A stretch of DNA of 64,000 nt, taken from contig JBGAIH010000011.1 of assembly GCA_044225675.1 (NCBI GenBank), forward strand, positions 62,001 to 126,000, written 5' to 3'. The number at the start of each line of letters is the position of its first letter. Position 1 is the stretch's first letter. The notes under the pieces were generated by a model. The model ran no database searches. It was given only the letters and a program-made list of their open reading frames with translations, and had not been told where the DNA came from. Shown here piece after piece: positions 22,482 through 30,664 of this stretch. This DNA is from JACMQX01 sp044225675. Lineage in GTDB: Bacteria; Pseudomonadota; Gammaproteobacteria; Burkholderiales; Burkholderiaceae_C. A program made the translations under genes and the position numbers.

Positions 22482-23018
22482 TCAGTGCGCGGCGGCGGGC
22501 GGCCCGAGGGCGAGCCGCATGTGCTCCTTGGCGAAGGCGCGGCCGTCCACGCGCACCGCGTCGGTCTCGATGCCGAACGTGAAGAAGCCCATGCGCGCGT
22601 ACAGGTCGCGCGCGGCCGCGTTGCCGTGCGTGACCGTCAGCAGCAGCGAGGCGACGCCGCTGGCGCGCGCCTCGGCCAGCAGCGCCTCGACCAGACGCCG
22701 GCCGATGCCGCGCCGCCCGGCTTCGGGCGCGACGTACATGGCCACCAGCGTGGCCTTGTGGCGGTTCTTGCGGCGAGTCTCGCGGTCGAGGCCGACCATG
22801 CCCACGAGCTGCGCGGCCTCGAAGGCGCCCCAGAACTTCACTGGTGCGTCCGCGTCGGCCGCGTCCAGGCGGCGCGCGGCGGCCTCGATCGGCCTGTCGC
22901 GCTCGTCCTCCCAGCTGGAGGTGAAGGCCTCGGGGTGCTCGCGCAGCGCACGCAGGCGCAGCGCATGAAAGGCCGGCGCGTCGCGCGGCTCCAGGCGTCG
23001 AATGACGGCGTCGTCCAT
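22482..23018 (-). CDS. GNAT-family N-acetyltransferase
   Basis: 178 residues from ATG 23018; a TTG six bases upstream is possible. The acetyl-CoA binding signature is VAMYVAPEAGRRGIGRRLVE, followed by LLTVTHGNAAARDLYARMGF. The GNAT fold is complete. It starts 9 bp after the glutamine-synthetase-like stop, so it belongs to the phosphonate operon. E. coli PhnO, an aminoalkylphosphonate N-acetyltransferase, is also a GNAT enzyme. A similar role here is possible by context but the sequence does not prove it. Confidence 0.85.
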   Translation of the reverse strand: MDDAVIRRLEPRDAPAFHALRLRALREHPEAFTSSWEDERDRPIEAAARRLDAADADAPVKFWGAFEAAQLVGMVGLDRETRRKNRHKATLVAMYVAPEAGRRGIGRRLVEALLAEARASGVASLLLTVTHGNAAARDLYARMGFFTFGIETDAVRVDGRAFAKEHMRLALGPPAAAH

Positions 23019-23027
23019 GCGCAAGGC

Positions 23028-24410
23028 CTAGATGATCTCGAAGTAGCGCTTCATTTCCCAGTCGGTCACCGCGTCGAGCCATTGGCGCCATTCCCATTCG
23101 CGCGTGGCGGCGAAATGGTCGACGAAGGTGTCGCCCAGCCAGTCGCGCGTGACCTGCGACTGCTGGAAGATGCGCGTGGTCTCGATCAGCGTGCGCGGCG
23201 CGCGCGGAATGTGTTCGGCGCCGCCGTTGGTGCCGGTGATGGGCAGGGTGTCGAGCTTGAGGCCCTTTTCCACGCCGTCCAGGCCCGCAGCGATGACGGC
23301 CGCCATCGCCAGATAGGGGTTGACGTCGGCGCCGGGGCAGCGCGTCTCCAGCCGCGTGGCCTTCGGGCTGCCGGCGATCACGCGGAAGCTCGCCGTGCGG
23401 TTGTCCATGCCCCAGGTCGGCTTGACCGGCGCCCAGAAGCCGTCGACCAGGCGCTTGTAGCTGTTGATGGTGGGCCAGATCATCGGGCCGAAGGCCATCA
23501 TGCAGGCGATCTGGCCCGCGAGGTAGCTCTCGAACAGCTTGCTCATGCGGCGCGGGTTCTTGGCGTCGTAGAACAGGTTGGTCTTGCCGTCGGACAGGCT
23601 CTGGTGGATGTGGCCCGAGCAGCCCGGCAGATTGGCATGCGGCTTGGCCATGAAGCTGGGCATGATGCCGAAGCGCGCGCCGATCTCCTTGGCGCCGGTC
23701 TTGAACAGAATGGCGCGGTCGGCCTGCTCCAGCGCGCCCGAAAAGCCGATGGCCGCTTCATACACGCCGGGGCCGGTCTCGGTGTGCAGGCCCTCGATCG
23801 GCACGCCGAAGGCCAGCATCTGGTCCATCAGCGCATTGAAGTAGCCGGTGTTCTGGTTCATGCGCAGCAGCGAGTAGCCGAACATGCCCGGCGTGAGCGG
23901 CTGCGGCGCCACGCCCTTCTTGTCGGCCCAGCTCTGCGGCGTCTCCTGGAAGTTGTACCACTCGAACTCCATGCCGGTCATGACCTGCAGGCCCATCTTC
24001 TCGGCCCGGCGCAGTACGCGCTTCAAGGTCTGGCGCGGGCACAGCGGATGGGGCGTGCCGTCGGCATCGACGAACTCGCCGAGGAAGAAGGGCACGCCGT
24101 TGTCCCAGGGCACGTGGCGCGCGGTGCCCAGGTCGAGCCGCGCGAGCGCGTCGGGGTAGCCGTGCTGCCAGCCGGTGACGGTGGTGTTGTCGTAGCACAC
24201 GTCCATCATGTCCCAGCCGAGCACCACGTCGCAGAAGCCGAAGCCGCCGCCCGGATAGGGCTCGGCCGCGCCGAGGAACTTGGAGGCATGCAGGTACTTG
24301 CCGCGCAGGATGCCGTCGATGTCGCTCACGGCGACCTTGACCTTGGGCGCGCCCGACTTCTGGACGGCCAGCGCTGCGGGGTGGAGCTTGGGAGAGGACT
24401 TGCTGGCCAC
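23028..24410 (-). CDS. Glutamine-synthetase-like gamma-glutamyl ligase
   Basis: 460 residues from GTG 24410, chosen because GGAGACC lies just before it and the next in-frame ATG is internal. Class GS signatures include GMEFEWYNFQET, HTETGPGVYEAAIGF (metal-binding Glu), MAKPHANLPGCSGHIHQSLS (ATP-site motif), NRTASFRVIAGSP and ETRCPGADVNPYL. It resembles the PuuA/GlnT-type ligases that couple glutamate to amines rather than housekeeping GlnA. Its place directly after phnW suggests the amine may be an aminophosphonate or ethanolamine-like compound (inference). Confidence 0.88.
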   Translation of the reverse strand: MASKSSPKLHPAALAVQKSGAPKVKVAVSDIDGILRGKYLHASKFLGAAEPYPGGGFGFCDVVLGWDMMDVCYDNTTVTGWQHGYPDALARLDLGTARHVPWDNGVPFFLGEFVDADGTPHPLCPRQTLKRVLRRAEKMGLQVMTGMEFEWYNFQETPQSWADKKGVAPQPLTPGMFGYSLLRMNQNTGYFNALMDQMLAFGVPIEGLHTETGPGVYEAAIGFSGALEQADRAILFKTGAKEIGARFGIMPSFMAKPHANLPGCSGHIHQSLSDGKTNLFYDAKNPRRMSKLFESYLAGQIACMMAFGPMIWPTINSYKRLVDGFWAPVKPTWGMDNRTASFRVIAGSPKATRLETRCPGADVNPYLAMAAVIAAGLDGVEKGLKLDTLPITGTNGGAEHIPRAPRTLIETTRIFQQSQVTRDWLGDTFVDHFAATREWEWRQWLDAVTDWEMKRYFEII

Positions 24411-24495
24411 GGGGGTCTCCTTCGGTGCGTGGGGTCGTGGGGTTCGCAGGGCGTGTGGGTCTCGCAGAGCGTGTGGGTCTCGCGCGGTGTGCGGC

Positions 24496-25617
24496 TCAGG
24501 CGAGCGCCGGAGCGCCGGAGGCGATGCCCATGTCGCGCAGCGCGAGCGACACCGCATGCACCGCCTGCTCCATCTCGTCGGGGCCGATGGCGCCGATGCA
24601 GCCGACGCGGAAGGTCTCGATCTGCGTGAGCTTGCCCGGGTAGAGGATGAAGCCGCGCGCGCGGGCCGCCGCGTAGAAGGCCTTGAAGTCGTACTTCGGG
24701 TCGCCCGGCGCGTGGAAGGTCACGATGATCGGCGCCTGAATCGCCGGGTCGAGGAAAGGTTTGAAGCCCAGCGCCGCCATGCCGCCGACGAGCGTCTCGT
24801 AGTTGCGCACGTAGCGCGCCAGGCGCGCCGGCTGGCCGCCCTCCTCCTCGAACTGGCGCACCGCCTCGGCCAGGGCCACCACCACGTGCGTCGGCGGCGT
24901 GAAGCGCCACTGCGTGGTCTTTTCCATGTAGACGTACTGGTCGTGCAGGTCCATGGCCAGCGACTGGCTGTTGCCGGCGCAGCCGTCCAGGATGGCCTTG
25001 CGGATGAAGACGAAGCCCATGCCCGGCACGCCTTCGAGGCACTTGCCGCTGGCGGCCACGAGCGCGTCGAAGGTCTGCTTGCGGGCGTCGATCTCCAGCG
25101 CCGCAAACGAGCTCATCGCATCGACGATCAGGCCCTTGCCGTGGCGCAGGCAGACGTCGGAGATCGCCTGCAGCGGGTTGTGAACGCCGGCGCCGGTCTC
25201 GCAGTGGATCATCACCACGTGGGTGATGCCAGGGTCCTCCTTGAGCTTCGCGTCGAGCGCGTCGGGCGACACCTGCTGCGCCTCGTCGAAGGCCATGACG
25301 GTGCAGCGCCGGCCCATCAGCGTGGTCAGGCGCGCCGCGCGCTTGCAGTAGGCGCCGTTGTCGAGCACCAGCACGTGGCCGTCGCGCGGCACAACGGTCG
25401 CCACAGCGGCCTCCACGCTGAAGGTGCCGCTGCCCTGCAGGGGCACGACGACGTGCGTGTCATGGCCGTGCACGACGTCCAGCAGGCTCCTGCGCAGGCC
25501 GGCCGTCACGGCGTTGAAGTCGGCGTCCCACGAGCCCCAGTCCTTGAGCATGGCCAGCTTGGTGCGCAGCGTGGTGGTGAGCGGGCCGGGGGTGAGGAGG
25601 ATCTTGTCTCTGTCCAT
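24496..25617 (-). CDS. phnW: 2-aminoethylphosphonate:pyruvate transaminase
   Basis: 373 residues from ATG 25617. This PLP enzyme converts AEP and pyruvate to phosphonoacetaldehyde and alanine. It starts DKILLTPGPLTTTLRTKLAM, has VPLQGSGTFSVEA, the PLP-contacting Asp in LIVDAMSSFAAL (D166) and the Schiff-base Lys in VAASGKCLEGVPGMGF (K192). The length matches the family exactly. The stop lies 85 bp before the GS-like start. The permease gene lies 104 bp upstream, across a spacer with short direct repeats. Confidence 0.95.
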   Translation of the reverse strand: MDRDKILLTPGPLTTTLRTKLAMLKDWGSWDADFNAVTAGLRRSLLDVVHGHDTHVVVPLQGSGTFSVEAAVATVVPRDGHVLVLDNGAYCKRAARLTTLMGRRCTVMAFDEAQQVSPDALDAKLKEDPGITHVVMIHCETGAGVHNPLQAISDVCLRHGKGLIVDAMSSFAALEIDARKQTFDALVAASGKCLEGVPGMGFVFIRKAILDGCAGNSQSLAMDLHDQYVYMEKTTQWRFTPPTHVVVALAEAVRQFEEEGGQPARLARYVRNYETLVGGMAALGFKPFLDPAIQAPIIVTFHAPGDPKYDFKAFYAAARARGFILYPGKLTQIETFRVGCIGAIGPDEMEQAVHAVSLALRDMGIASGAPALA

Positions 25618-25721
25618 GGGGGTCTCGTCGGTCTGTCTCTCGGGTTGTCGTTCGGGTTGTCGTTCGTCGGTTCGCGGGATCGGGCTTGCGGGGGTCGAAG
25701 CTGCCAGGCAGGCCGGCCGCC

Positions 25722-27458
25722 TCAGCGCGGGCCGCGCCAGGCCTGGGTGCGGCGGTTGACCCACCAGCCCAGGCCCATGAAGAGCAGCGTGGCCACGGCC
25801 GAGGCCGCGCCGATCAGCACCGCCATCGCTGCGGCGGCGCCGGTCTCGCCGGCTTCGTCGAGGTTGAGGATGGCGATCGACGCCACCTTGGTCTCGGGTG
25901 AGTAGAGGAACACCACGGCCGAGATGGTGGTCATCGCGTTGATGAAGAAGTAGCGCGCGATGTCCACCAGCGCGGGCGTGCAGATCGGCAGCGTGACGCG
26001 CCAGAAGGTCTTGTAGAACGGCACCTTGAGCGAGGCGCTCACGGCCTCGAACTCGCCGTCCAGGCTCTTGAGCGCGGTGACCGCGGTGAGGTGGCCGGTG
26101 GTGTAGAAGTGGACGATGGTGCACAGCGTCAGCAGCGTCATCGTGTGGTACAGGAAGTTCAGCGGGTTGTTCGGCTCATTGAAGAAGAAGATGTAGCCCA
26201 GGCCGAGCACCAGCCCCGGCACCGCCATCGGCAGCATGGCCAGGAAGCGGACCATGCCGCGCAGCCCGTCGGCGCCGCGCACCTTCTCCAGCAGGTAGGC
26301 GCCGCAGAACACCAGCAGCGTGCCGAAGACGGCCGTGCCGGCGGCCATCTTCAGGCTGTTGATGAAGCCTTCGCCGACCTCGGCATCGACCAGGCCCATG
26401 GTGTAGTGGCGCAGGCTCGGCGCGAGGTTGTAGGGCCAGAGCGTGGCGAAGGACGCGAAGATCGCCATGCCGAGCATGGCCAGCACGAGAAAGGCGATGG
26501 CGCAGCAATAGGCTGTCATCGCGAGGTCGAAGCCGCGCGCCGGCTTGGGCCGGTAGGGTATGGCGCGCGCGGTGAGCATGGCGGTCTGGCGGCGGCTGAC
26601 GTACTTGTCGACCGCGAAGGTCAGCACCGCAGGCGCCAGCAGCAGGATGGCCACCACGGCGCCGCGCGCGAAGTCCTGCTGGCCGATCACGAGCTTGAAC
26701 ACGTCGGTGGCCAGCACGTTGAAGTTGCCGCCGATCACCTTCGGGATGCCGAAGTCGGTGATCACGAGGGTGAAGGTCACGAGCGCCGCCGAGATGATGC
26801 CGTACTTGGCGCCCGGCAGCGTGATGGTGAAGAACTTGCGCGCGGCGCGGGTGCCCATGGCGTCGGCCGCCTCGTACAGCCGCGCGTCCGACAGGCTGAG
26901 CGCGGTCACGAGGATCATCAGCGCATGCGGGAACACCGCGAAGCACTCGGCCACGACGATGCCCGGCGCGCCATAGATCTGGCTGATGCCCAGGCCCTGC
27001 ATCCAGGCCTTGAGCACGCCCTGGTTGCCGAACCAGTAGATCAGCGAGATCGCTGCCAGGAGCGACGGCGCCAGCAGCGGAATGAGCGTGATGCCGCGAA
27101 AAAGTGGCTTGAGCGGCATGCACGAGCGCGCCAGCGCGTAGGCAAAGCCGAAGGCCAGCGGAATCGTGATGAGCGTCACCACCACTGACACCCAGATGCT
27201 GTTCCACAGGCTTTCGAGCAGCGCCGGCGTCCGGGCGTAGGCGATGAAGTTGGCTAACCAGACGAACTGGCCTTCCTTGCCCTGCAGCGCCTGCTGCAGG
27301 ATGGAAGCGAGCGGCAGCGCGAGAAAGGCCACGAGCAGCAGCGCCACGAGCGCGATGGCCAGGTAGGCGACGCGGTCACTCCAGTGGGCCTGCTGGCGCA
27401 CCGGCGCTCCGGCGGGCAGGGCGGCCGATGCAGCGGAGGTGGCGGTGGCGCGGCTCAT
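25722..27458 (-). CDS. AEP ABC transporter permease (double-domain)
   Basis: 578 residues with about 12 hydrophobic segments. Two BPD-type permease domains are fused in one chain, each with an EAA-like loop (LYEAADAMGTRAARKFFTIT in the first, EFEAVSASLKVPFYKTFWRV in the second). This is the arrangement of the PhnU2-type permease of the second bacterial AEP importer family. The start overlaps the ATPase stop (TGATG). The channel presumably works with the ATPase at 27458 and the binding protein at 28687. Confidence 0.9.
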   Translation of the reverse strand: MSRATATSAASAALPAGAPVRQQAHWSDRVAYLAIALVALLLVAFLALPLASILQQALQGKEGQFVWLANFIAYARTPALLESLWNSIWVSVVVTLITIPLAFGFAYALARSCMPLKPLFRGITLIPLLAPSLLAAISLIYWFGNQGVLKAWMQGLGISQIYGAPGIVVAECFAVFPHALMILVTALSLSDARLYEAADAMGTRAARKFFTITLPGAKYGIISAALVTFTLVITDFGIPKVIGGNFNVLATDVFKLVIGQQDFARGAVVAILLLAPAVLTFAVDKYVSRRQTAMLTARAIPYRPKPARGFDLAMTAYCCAIAFLVLAMLGMAIFASFATLWPYNLAPSLRHYTMGLVDAEVGEGFINSLKMAAGTAVFGTLLVFCGAYLLEKVRGADGLRGMVRFLAMLPMAVPGLVLGLGYIFFFNEPNNPLNFLYHTMTLLTLCTIVHFYTTGHLTAVTALKSLDGEFEAVSASLKVPFYKTFWRVTLPICTPALVDIARYFFINAMTTISAVVFLYSPETKVASIAILNLDEAGETGAAAAMAVLIGAASAVATLLFMGLGWWVNRRTQAWRGPR

Positions 27459-28510
27459 CAGAACACCCGGATGCGCTCGGGCAGCAGCCGCAGGCGCAGG
27501 GTCGAGCCGACGGCGAGCGACTGCTCCGACAGGAAGTTCAGCGACAGGTACACCGTGAGCCGGTGCGAATCGAGTGCCGGCGAGGCCACGTGGACGTGGC
27601 AGTAGGAACCGAGGAACTCGATCTTCTCGATGGCCGCGTCGAACACATGCGCGTCGCCCTCGGCGATCGGGCGGGCCAGCACGTCCTCGGGGCGCAGGTA
27701 GACCCGCACCTCGCGGTCCGGCCCTTCATGCGCCAGGCGCAGCGCTCCGACGTGCAGCTGCCCGTCCTGCACGCGGCCGGGCAGCGCGTTGACCTTGCCG
27801 ACGAAGTCGGCGACGAAGGGCGAGGCGGCCTCGCGGTAGACCTCCATGGGCGTGCCGATCTGCTCGATCACGCCATGGTTCATCACCACGATGCGGTCGG
27901 CCACGGTCAGGGCTTCCTCCTGGTCGTGCGTGACCATGATGGTGGTGACGCCGAGCTTCTGCTGCAGCGCACGGATCTCCTGCCGCAGCCGCAGCCGCTC
28001 GAGCGCGTCGAGTGCCGACAGCGGCTCGTCGAGCAGCAGCAGGCCGGGCGAGGTGGCGAGCGCGCGCGCCAGCGCGATGCGCTGCTGCTGGCCGCCCGAG
28101 AGCTGGCCCGGGTACTTGGGCTCGCTGCCCGGCAGGCCGACGAGCTTGACGAGCTCGCTCACGCGCCGCGCGATCTCGGCCTTGGGCGTCTTGCGGTTGA
28201 CCAGGCCGTAGGCGACGTTGTCGGCCACGGTGAGGTTGGGAAACAGCGCATAGCTCTGGAACACGATGCCGTAGTCGCGCAGCGCCGGGGGCAGCACCGA
28301 GATGTCGCGCGCGCCCTGCAGCACCTCGCCGGAGGTCTGCACCTCCAGGCCCGCGATGATGCGCAGCAGCGTGGTCTTGCCGCAGCCCGACGGGCCGAGA
28401 AAGCAGACGAACTCGCCCTTGCGGATCTGCAGGTTGATGTCGTGCAGCGCAACGAAGGAGCCGAACTCCTTGCGGATGTGGCGCAGTTCGAGAAATGTGT
28501 CGTGGGTCAT
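27458..28510 (-). CDS. AEP ABC transporter ATP-binding protein
   Basis: 350 residues. Walker A is GPSGCGKTTLLR, the Q-loop is in YGIVFQSYALFPNLTV, the ABC signature is QLSGGQQQRIALARAL, Walker B is PGLLLLDEPLSALD and the H-loop is TTIMVTHDQEEAL. A C-terminal TOBE domain follows from about residue 240. It is a PotA/FbpC-like importer ATPase of the PhnT2 type. It is cotranscribed with the binding protein upstream, from which it is separated by 176 bp containing a hairpin. Confidence 0.93.
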   Translation of the reverse strand: MTHDTFLELRHIRKEFGSFVALHDINLQIRKGEFVCFLGPSGCGKTTLLRIIAGLEVQTSGEVLQGARDISVLPPALRDYGIVFQSYALFPNLTVADNVAYGLVNRKTPKAEIARRVSELVKLVGLPGSEPKYPGQLSGGQQQRIALARALATSPGLLLLDEPLSALDALERLRLRQEIRALQQKLGVTTIMVTHDQEEALTVADRIVVMNHGVIEQIGTPMEVYREAASPFVADFVGKVNALPGRVQDGQLHVGALRLAHEGPDREVRVYLRPEDVLARPIAEGDAHVFDAAIEKIEFLGSYCHVHVASPALDSHRLTVYLSLNFLSEQSLAVGSTLRLRLLPERIRVF

Positions 28511-28560
28511 GCCAGGCGGGGGCCGTCGTGCGCCAGAAGGACGTCAGAGATACGGGGGCG

Positions 28561-28581
28561 AAAAGGGCAGGCGGGCCTGCC
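28561..28581 (-). terminator. Intra-operon hairpin after the binding-protein gene
   Basis: GGCAGGC-GG-GCCTGCC (28566-28581) is followed on the minus strand by CTTTT. It lies 105 bp after the binding-protein stop and 51 bp before the ATPase start. It is likely a partial terminator or RNA-stabilising hairpin giving more binding protein than transporter. Confidence 0.5.
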
Positions 28582-28686
28582 GGTCGGCGCCAGCCGCCCC
28601 TTCGCGCCACACGGCAGGCCGGCAGGGCCGGCCCGCGGGTGTCGCCCCGGGAGGGCGGGCAGCCGGCGGGCCGCCAGGGTGCGGGC

Positions 28687-29724
28687 TCAGCGCTTTTCGG
28701 TCTTGCCGTTGTAGCGCTTGGTCCACTCTTCGAGGATGCGCTCGCGGTTGTCGGCCGCCCACTTGAAGTCCATCTTCACGAGGCGGGCCTCATAGTCCTT
28801 GGGCACGTTGGCCAGCGGGGGCGCGAGGCCCGGCTGGGCGGTGATGGCGAAGTTCTTGCCATAGAGCATCATCGCGTCCTTGCTGGAAGCCCAGTCGGCC
28901 AGCTTCTTGGCGGCGTCGAGCTTCTTGGTGCCCTTGTGGATCGCGAAGGCTTCCAGGTCCCAGCCCAGGCCTTCCTTGGGGAAGACGAGGTCGATCGGAG
29001 CGCCCTTGGCCTTGTTGGTGTTGGCGCGGTACTCGAACGAGATGCCCACGACGAACTCGCCGGCGGCAGCCATGTTGCAGGGCTTGGAGCCCGAGTGCGT
29101 GTACTGCGCGATGTTCTCGTGCAGCGCGTCCATGTACTTCCAGCCGCCGCCCTTGCCCTTGTCGTCGCCGAACAGCGTGAGCCAGGCGGTCACGTCGAAG
29201 TAGCCGGTGCCGGAGGAGGCCGGGTTGGGCATGACGATCTGGCCCTTGTAGGCGGGCTTGGTCAGGTCCTTCCAGGTCTCGGGCTTGGGGATGCCCTTCT
29301 TCTGGGCCTCGACCGTGTTGAAGCAGACGGTGGCGCCCCACACATCCATGCCGAACCAGGCCGGCGGGTTCTTCTTGTCCTTGTACTGGCTCATGATGCC
29401 GTCGAGATTGAGCGGCGCGTAGGGAATGAGCATGCCCTGGCTGTCGAGCAGCGCGAGGCTGGAGGCGGCCACGCCCATCACGGCGTCGGCCTGAGGGTTG
29501 GCCTTCTCGGCCAGCAGCTTGGCGGTGATCACGCCGGTCGAGTCGCGCACCCACTTGAGCTCGATGTCCGGATAGGCCTTGTTGAAGCCTTCCTGGTACG
29601 CCTTGAGCTGGTCGGTCTCCAGGGCGGTGTAGACCAGCAGCTGGGTTTTCTGGGCGGAAGCCGCGGCGGCGAAGGCCACGAGGCCTCCGACGGCGAGGGA
29701 CTTGAAGATCGTGGACAAGCGCAT
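28687..29724 (-). CDS. Periplasmic 2-aminoethylphosphonate-binding protein
   Basis: 345 residues from ATG 29724, with GAAGGAG 7 bases upstream. Residues 1-23 are a Sec signal ending AAASAQ. The mature part starts KTQLLVYTALETDQLKAYQE, the pattern of PhnS2-type binding proteins in the iron/spermidine-binding superfamily, and contains MPNPASSGTGYFDVTAWLTL. It is the first gene of the minus-strand operon and divergent from phnR. Confidence 0.93.
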   Translation of the reverse strand: MRLSTIFKSLAVGGLVAFAAAASAQKTQLLVYTALETDQLKAYQEGFNKAYPDIELKWVRDSTGVITAKLLAEKANPQADAVMGVAASSLALLDSQGMLIPYAPLNLDGIMSQYKDKKNPPAWFGMDVWGATVCFNTVEAQKKGIPKPETWKDLTKPAYKGQIVMPNPASSGTGYFDVTAWLTLFGDDKGKGGGWKYMDALHENIAQYTHSGSKPCNMAAAGEFVVGISFEYRANTNKAKGAPIDLVFPKEGLGWDLEAFAIHKGTKKLDAAKKLADWASSKDAMMLYGKNFAITAQPGLAPPLANVPKDYEARLVKMDFKWAADNRERILEEWTKRYNGKTEKR

Positions 29725-29872
29725 GTAAAGCTCCTTCGGCAACAAAAGTGGCAATGCTGTGACCCGTGGGTGACGGCGTGATGACAAGCAAGCTTCGTTC
29801 CCTCCCCGCCCGCAGTCCCTCTGGCTCCACGCCCCGCGCACCGTGGCTTGATTTAACTTCGGCCTCAATACC

Positions 29873-29904
29873 TTGTCAATTGTTATTTGTAGATTGTTGA
29901 CAAT
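29873..29904 (+). promoter_or_regulatory. Probable PhnR operator in the phnS2/phnR divergent region
   Basis: TTGTCAA (29873-29879) and TTGACAA (29897-29903) form an inverted pair spaced by 17 bp. The second arm lies in a short palindrome, ATTGT-TG-ACAAT (29893-29904), that fits the GntR/FadR half-site pattern TNGT...ACNA. The stretch is AT-rich and 28-59 bp before the phnR start, so PhnR could repress both directions. Confidence 0.55.
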
Positions 29905-29931
29905 CCGCCGATTTGTGATTCAATCCCCTCC

Positions 29932-30660
29932 ATGAACGCGGTGCCGCACCCCACCATCGCCCTGCTGCAGTCCAGCTCGCTCACCACCGTGGTGCAGCAG
30001 GAGATCGAGCGCGCCATCCTGGCCGGCGAATATGCACCGGGCAGCAAGCTGATCGAGGCCACGCTGGCCGAGAAGATGGGCGTCTCGCGCGGGCCGGTGC
30101 GCGAGGCCTTCCGCATGCTGGAGGAAGCCGGCCTCGTGCGCAACGAGAAGAACCGCGGCGTGTTCGTGCGCGACATCCCGATCGACGAGGCGGTGGAGAT
30201 CTTCGACCTGCGCGCCGCCATGGACGAGCTGGTGGGCCGCCAGCTCGCGCAGCACATCACGCCGGCCGGCCTCAAGGAGATCAAGGGCCTGGTCGACGCG
30301 ATGGAAAAGGCGGTGAAGACCGAAGACGCCTACAACTACCACCTGCTCAACCTGCGCTTTCACGACCGCCTGGTCGAGATGGCCGGCAACCGCAAGCTCA
30401 CCGCGATCTACCGCAAGCTGATCAAGGAGCTGTCGCTGTTTCGCCGGCTGAACCTGGCCGACGGCTGGCTGATGCCGATCTCGGCCGGCGAGCACCGCGA
30501 CATCGTCAAGGCCATCGCCTCGGGCGACGCCGACAAGGCCGGCCGCGCCATGTTCGACCATGTGATGGAGAGCAAGGAACGCACCATCGAGAACGACCTG
30601 CGCCGCCAGTCGCGCGCATCGAGTTCCGCCACCGACAAACCCAAACGAGGAAGCCGCTGA
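29932..30660 (+). CDS. phnR: GntR family (FCD) regulator of phosphonate use
   Basis: 242 residues. The winged helix is at residues 15-80 (VVQQEIERAILAGEYAPGSK, then LAEKMGVSRGPVREAFRMLE and EEAGLVRNEKNRGVFVRDI). The FCD effector domain follows (ALQL-type helices with FHDRLVEMAGNRKL). The sequence matches the GntR regulator type found in phn operons of Burkholderiales. The stop is 4 bp from the phnA start, so it is cotranscribed with the catabolic genes. The ligand is probably an aminophosphonate or phosphonoacetaldehyde (inference). Confidence 0.9.
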   Translation: MNAVPHPTIALLQSSSLTTVVQQEIERAILAGEYAPGSKLIEATLAEKMGVSRGPVREAFRMLEEAGLVRNEKNRGVFVRDIPIDEAVEIFDLRAAMDELVGRQLAQHITPAGLKEIKGLVDAMEKAVKTEDAYNYHLLNLRFHDRLVEMAGNRKLTAIYRKLIKELSLFRRLNLADGWLMPISAGEHRDIVKAIASGDADKAGRAMFDHVMESKERTIENDLRRQSRASSSATDKPKRGSR

Positions 30661-30664
30661 CATC

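Noticed and set aside
24451..24483. Short direct repeat GCGTGTGGGTCTCGC, two copies between phnW and the GS-like gene
   Set aside because: Only two copies in a 85-bp spacer with simple GT/CT-rich sequence. It is more likely replication slippage than a functional array.
20550..24629. Plus-strand open frame of 1359 residues
   Set aside because: It is antisense to four well-supported minus-strand genes (C26 hydrolase, iron alcohol dehydrogenase, GNAT, GS-like) and has shadow composition (Gly/Arg/His/Val).
25642..25667. Tandem 12-bp repeats in the permease-phnW spacer
   Set aside because: Two copies of a low-complexity unit; no CRISPR-like spacing and no symmetry.
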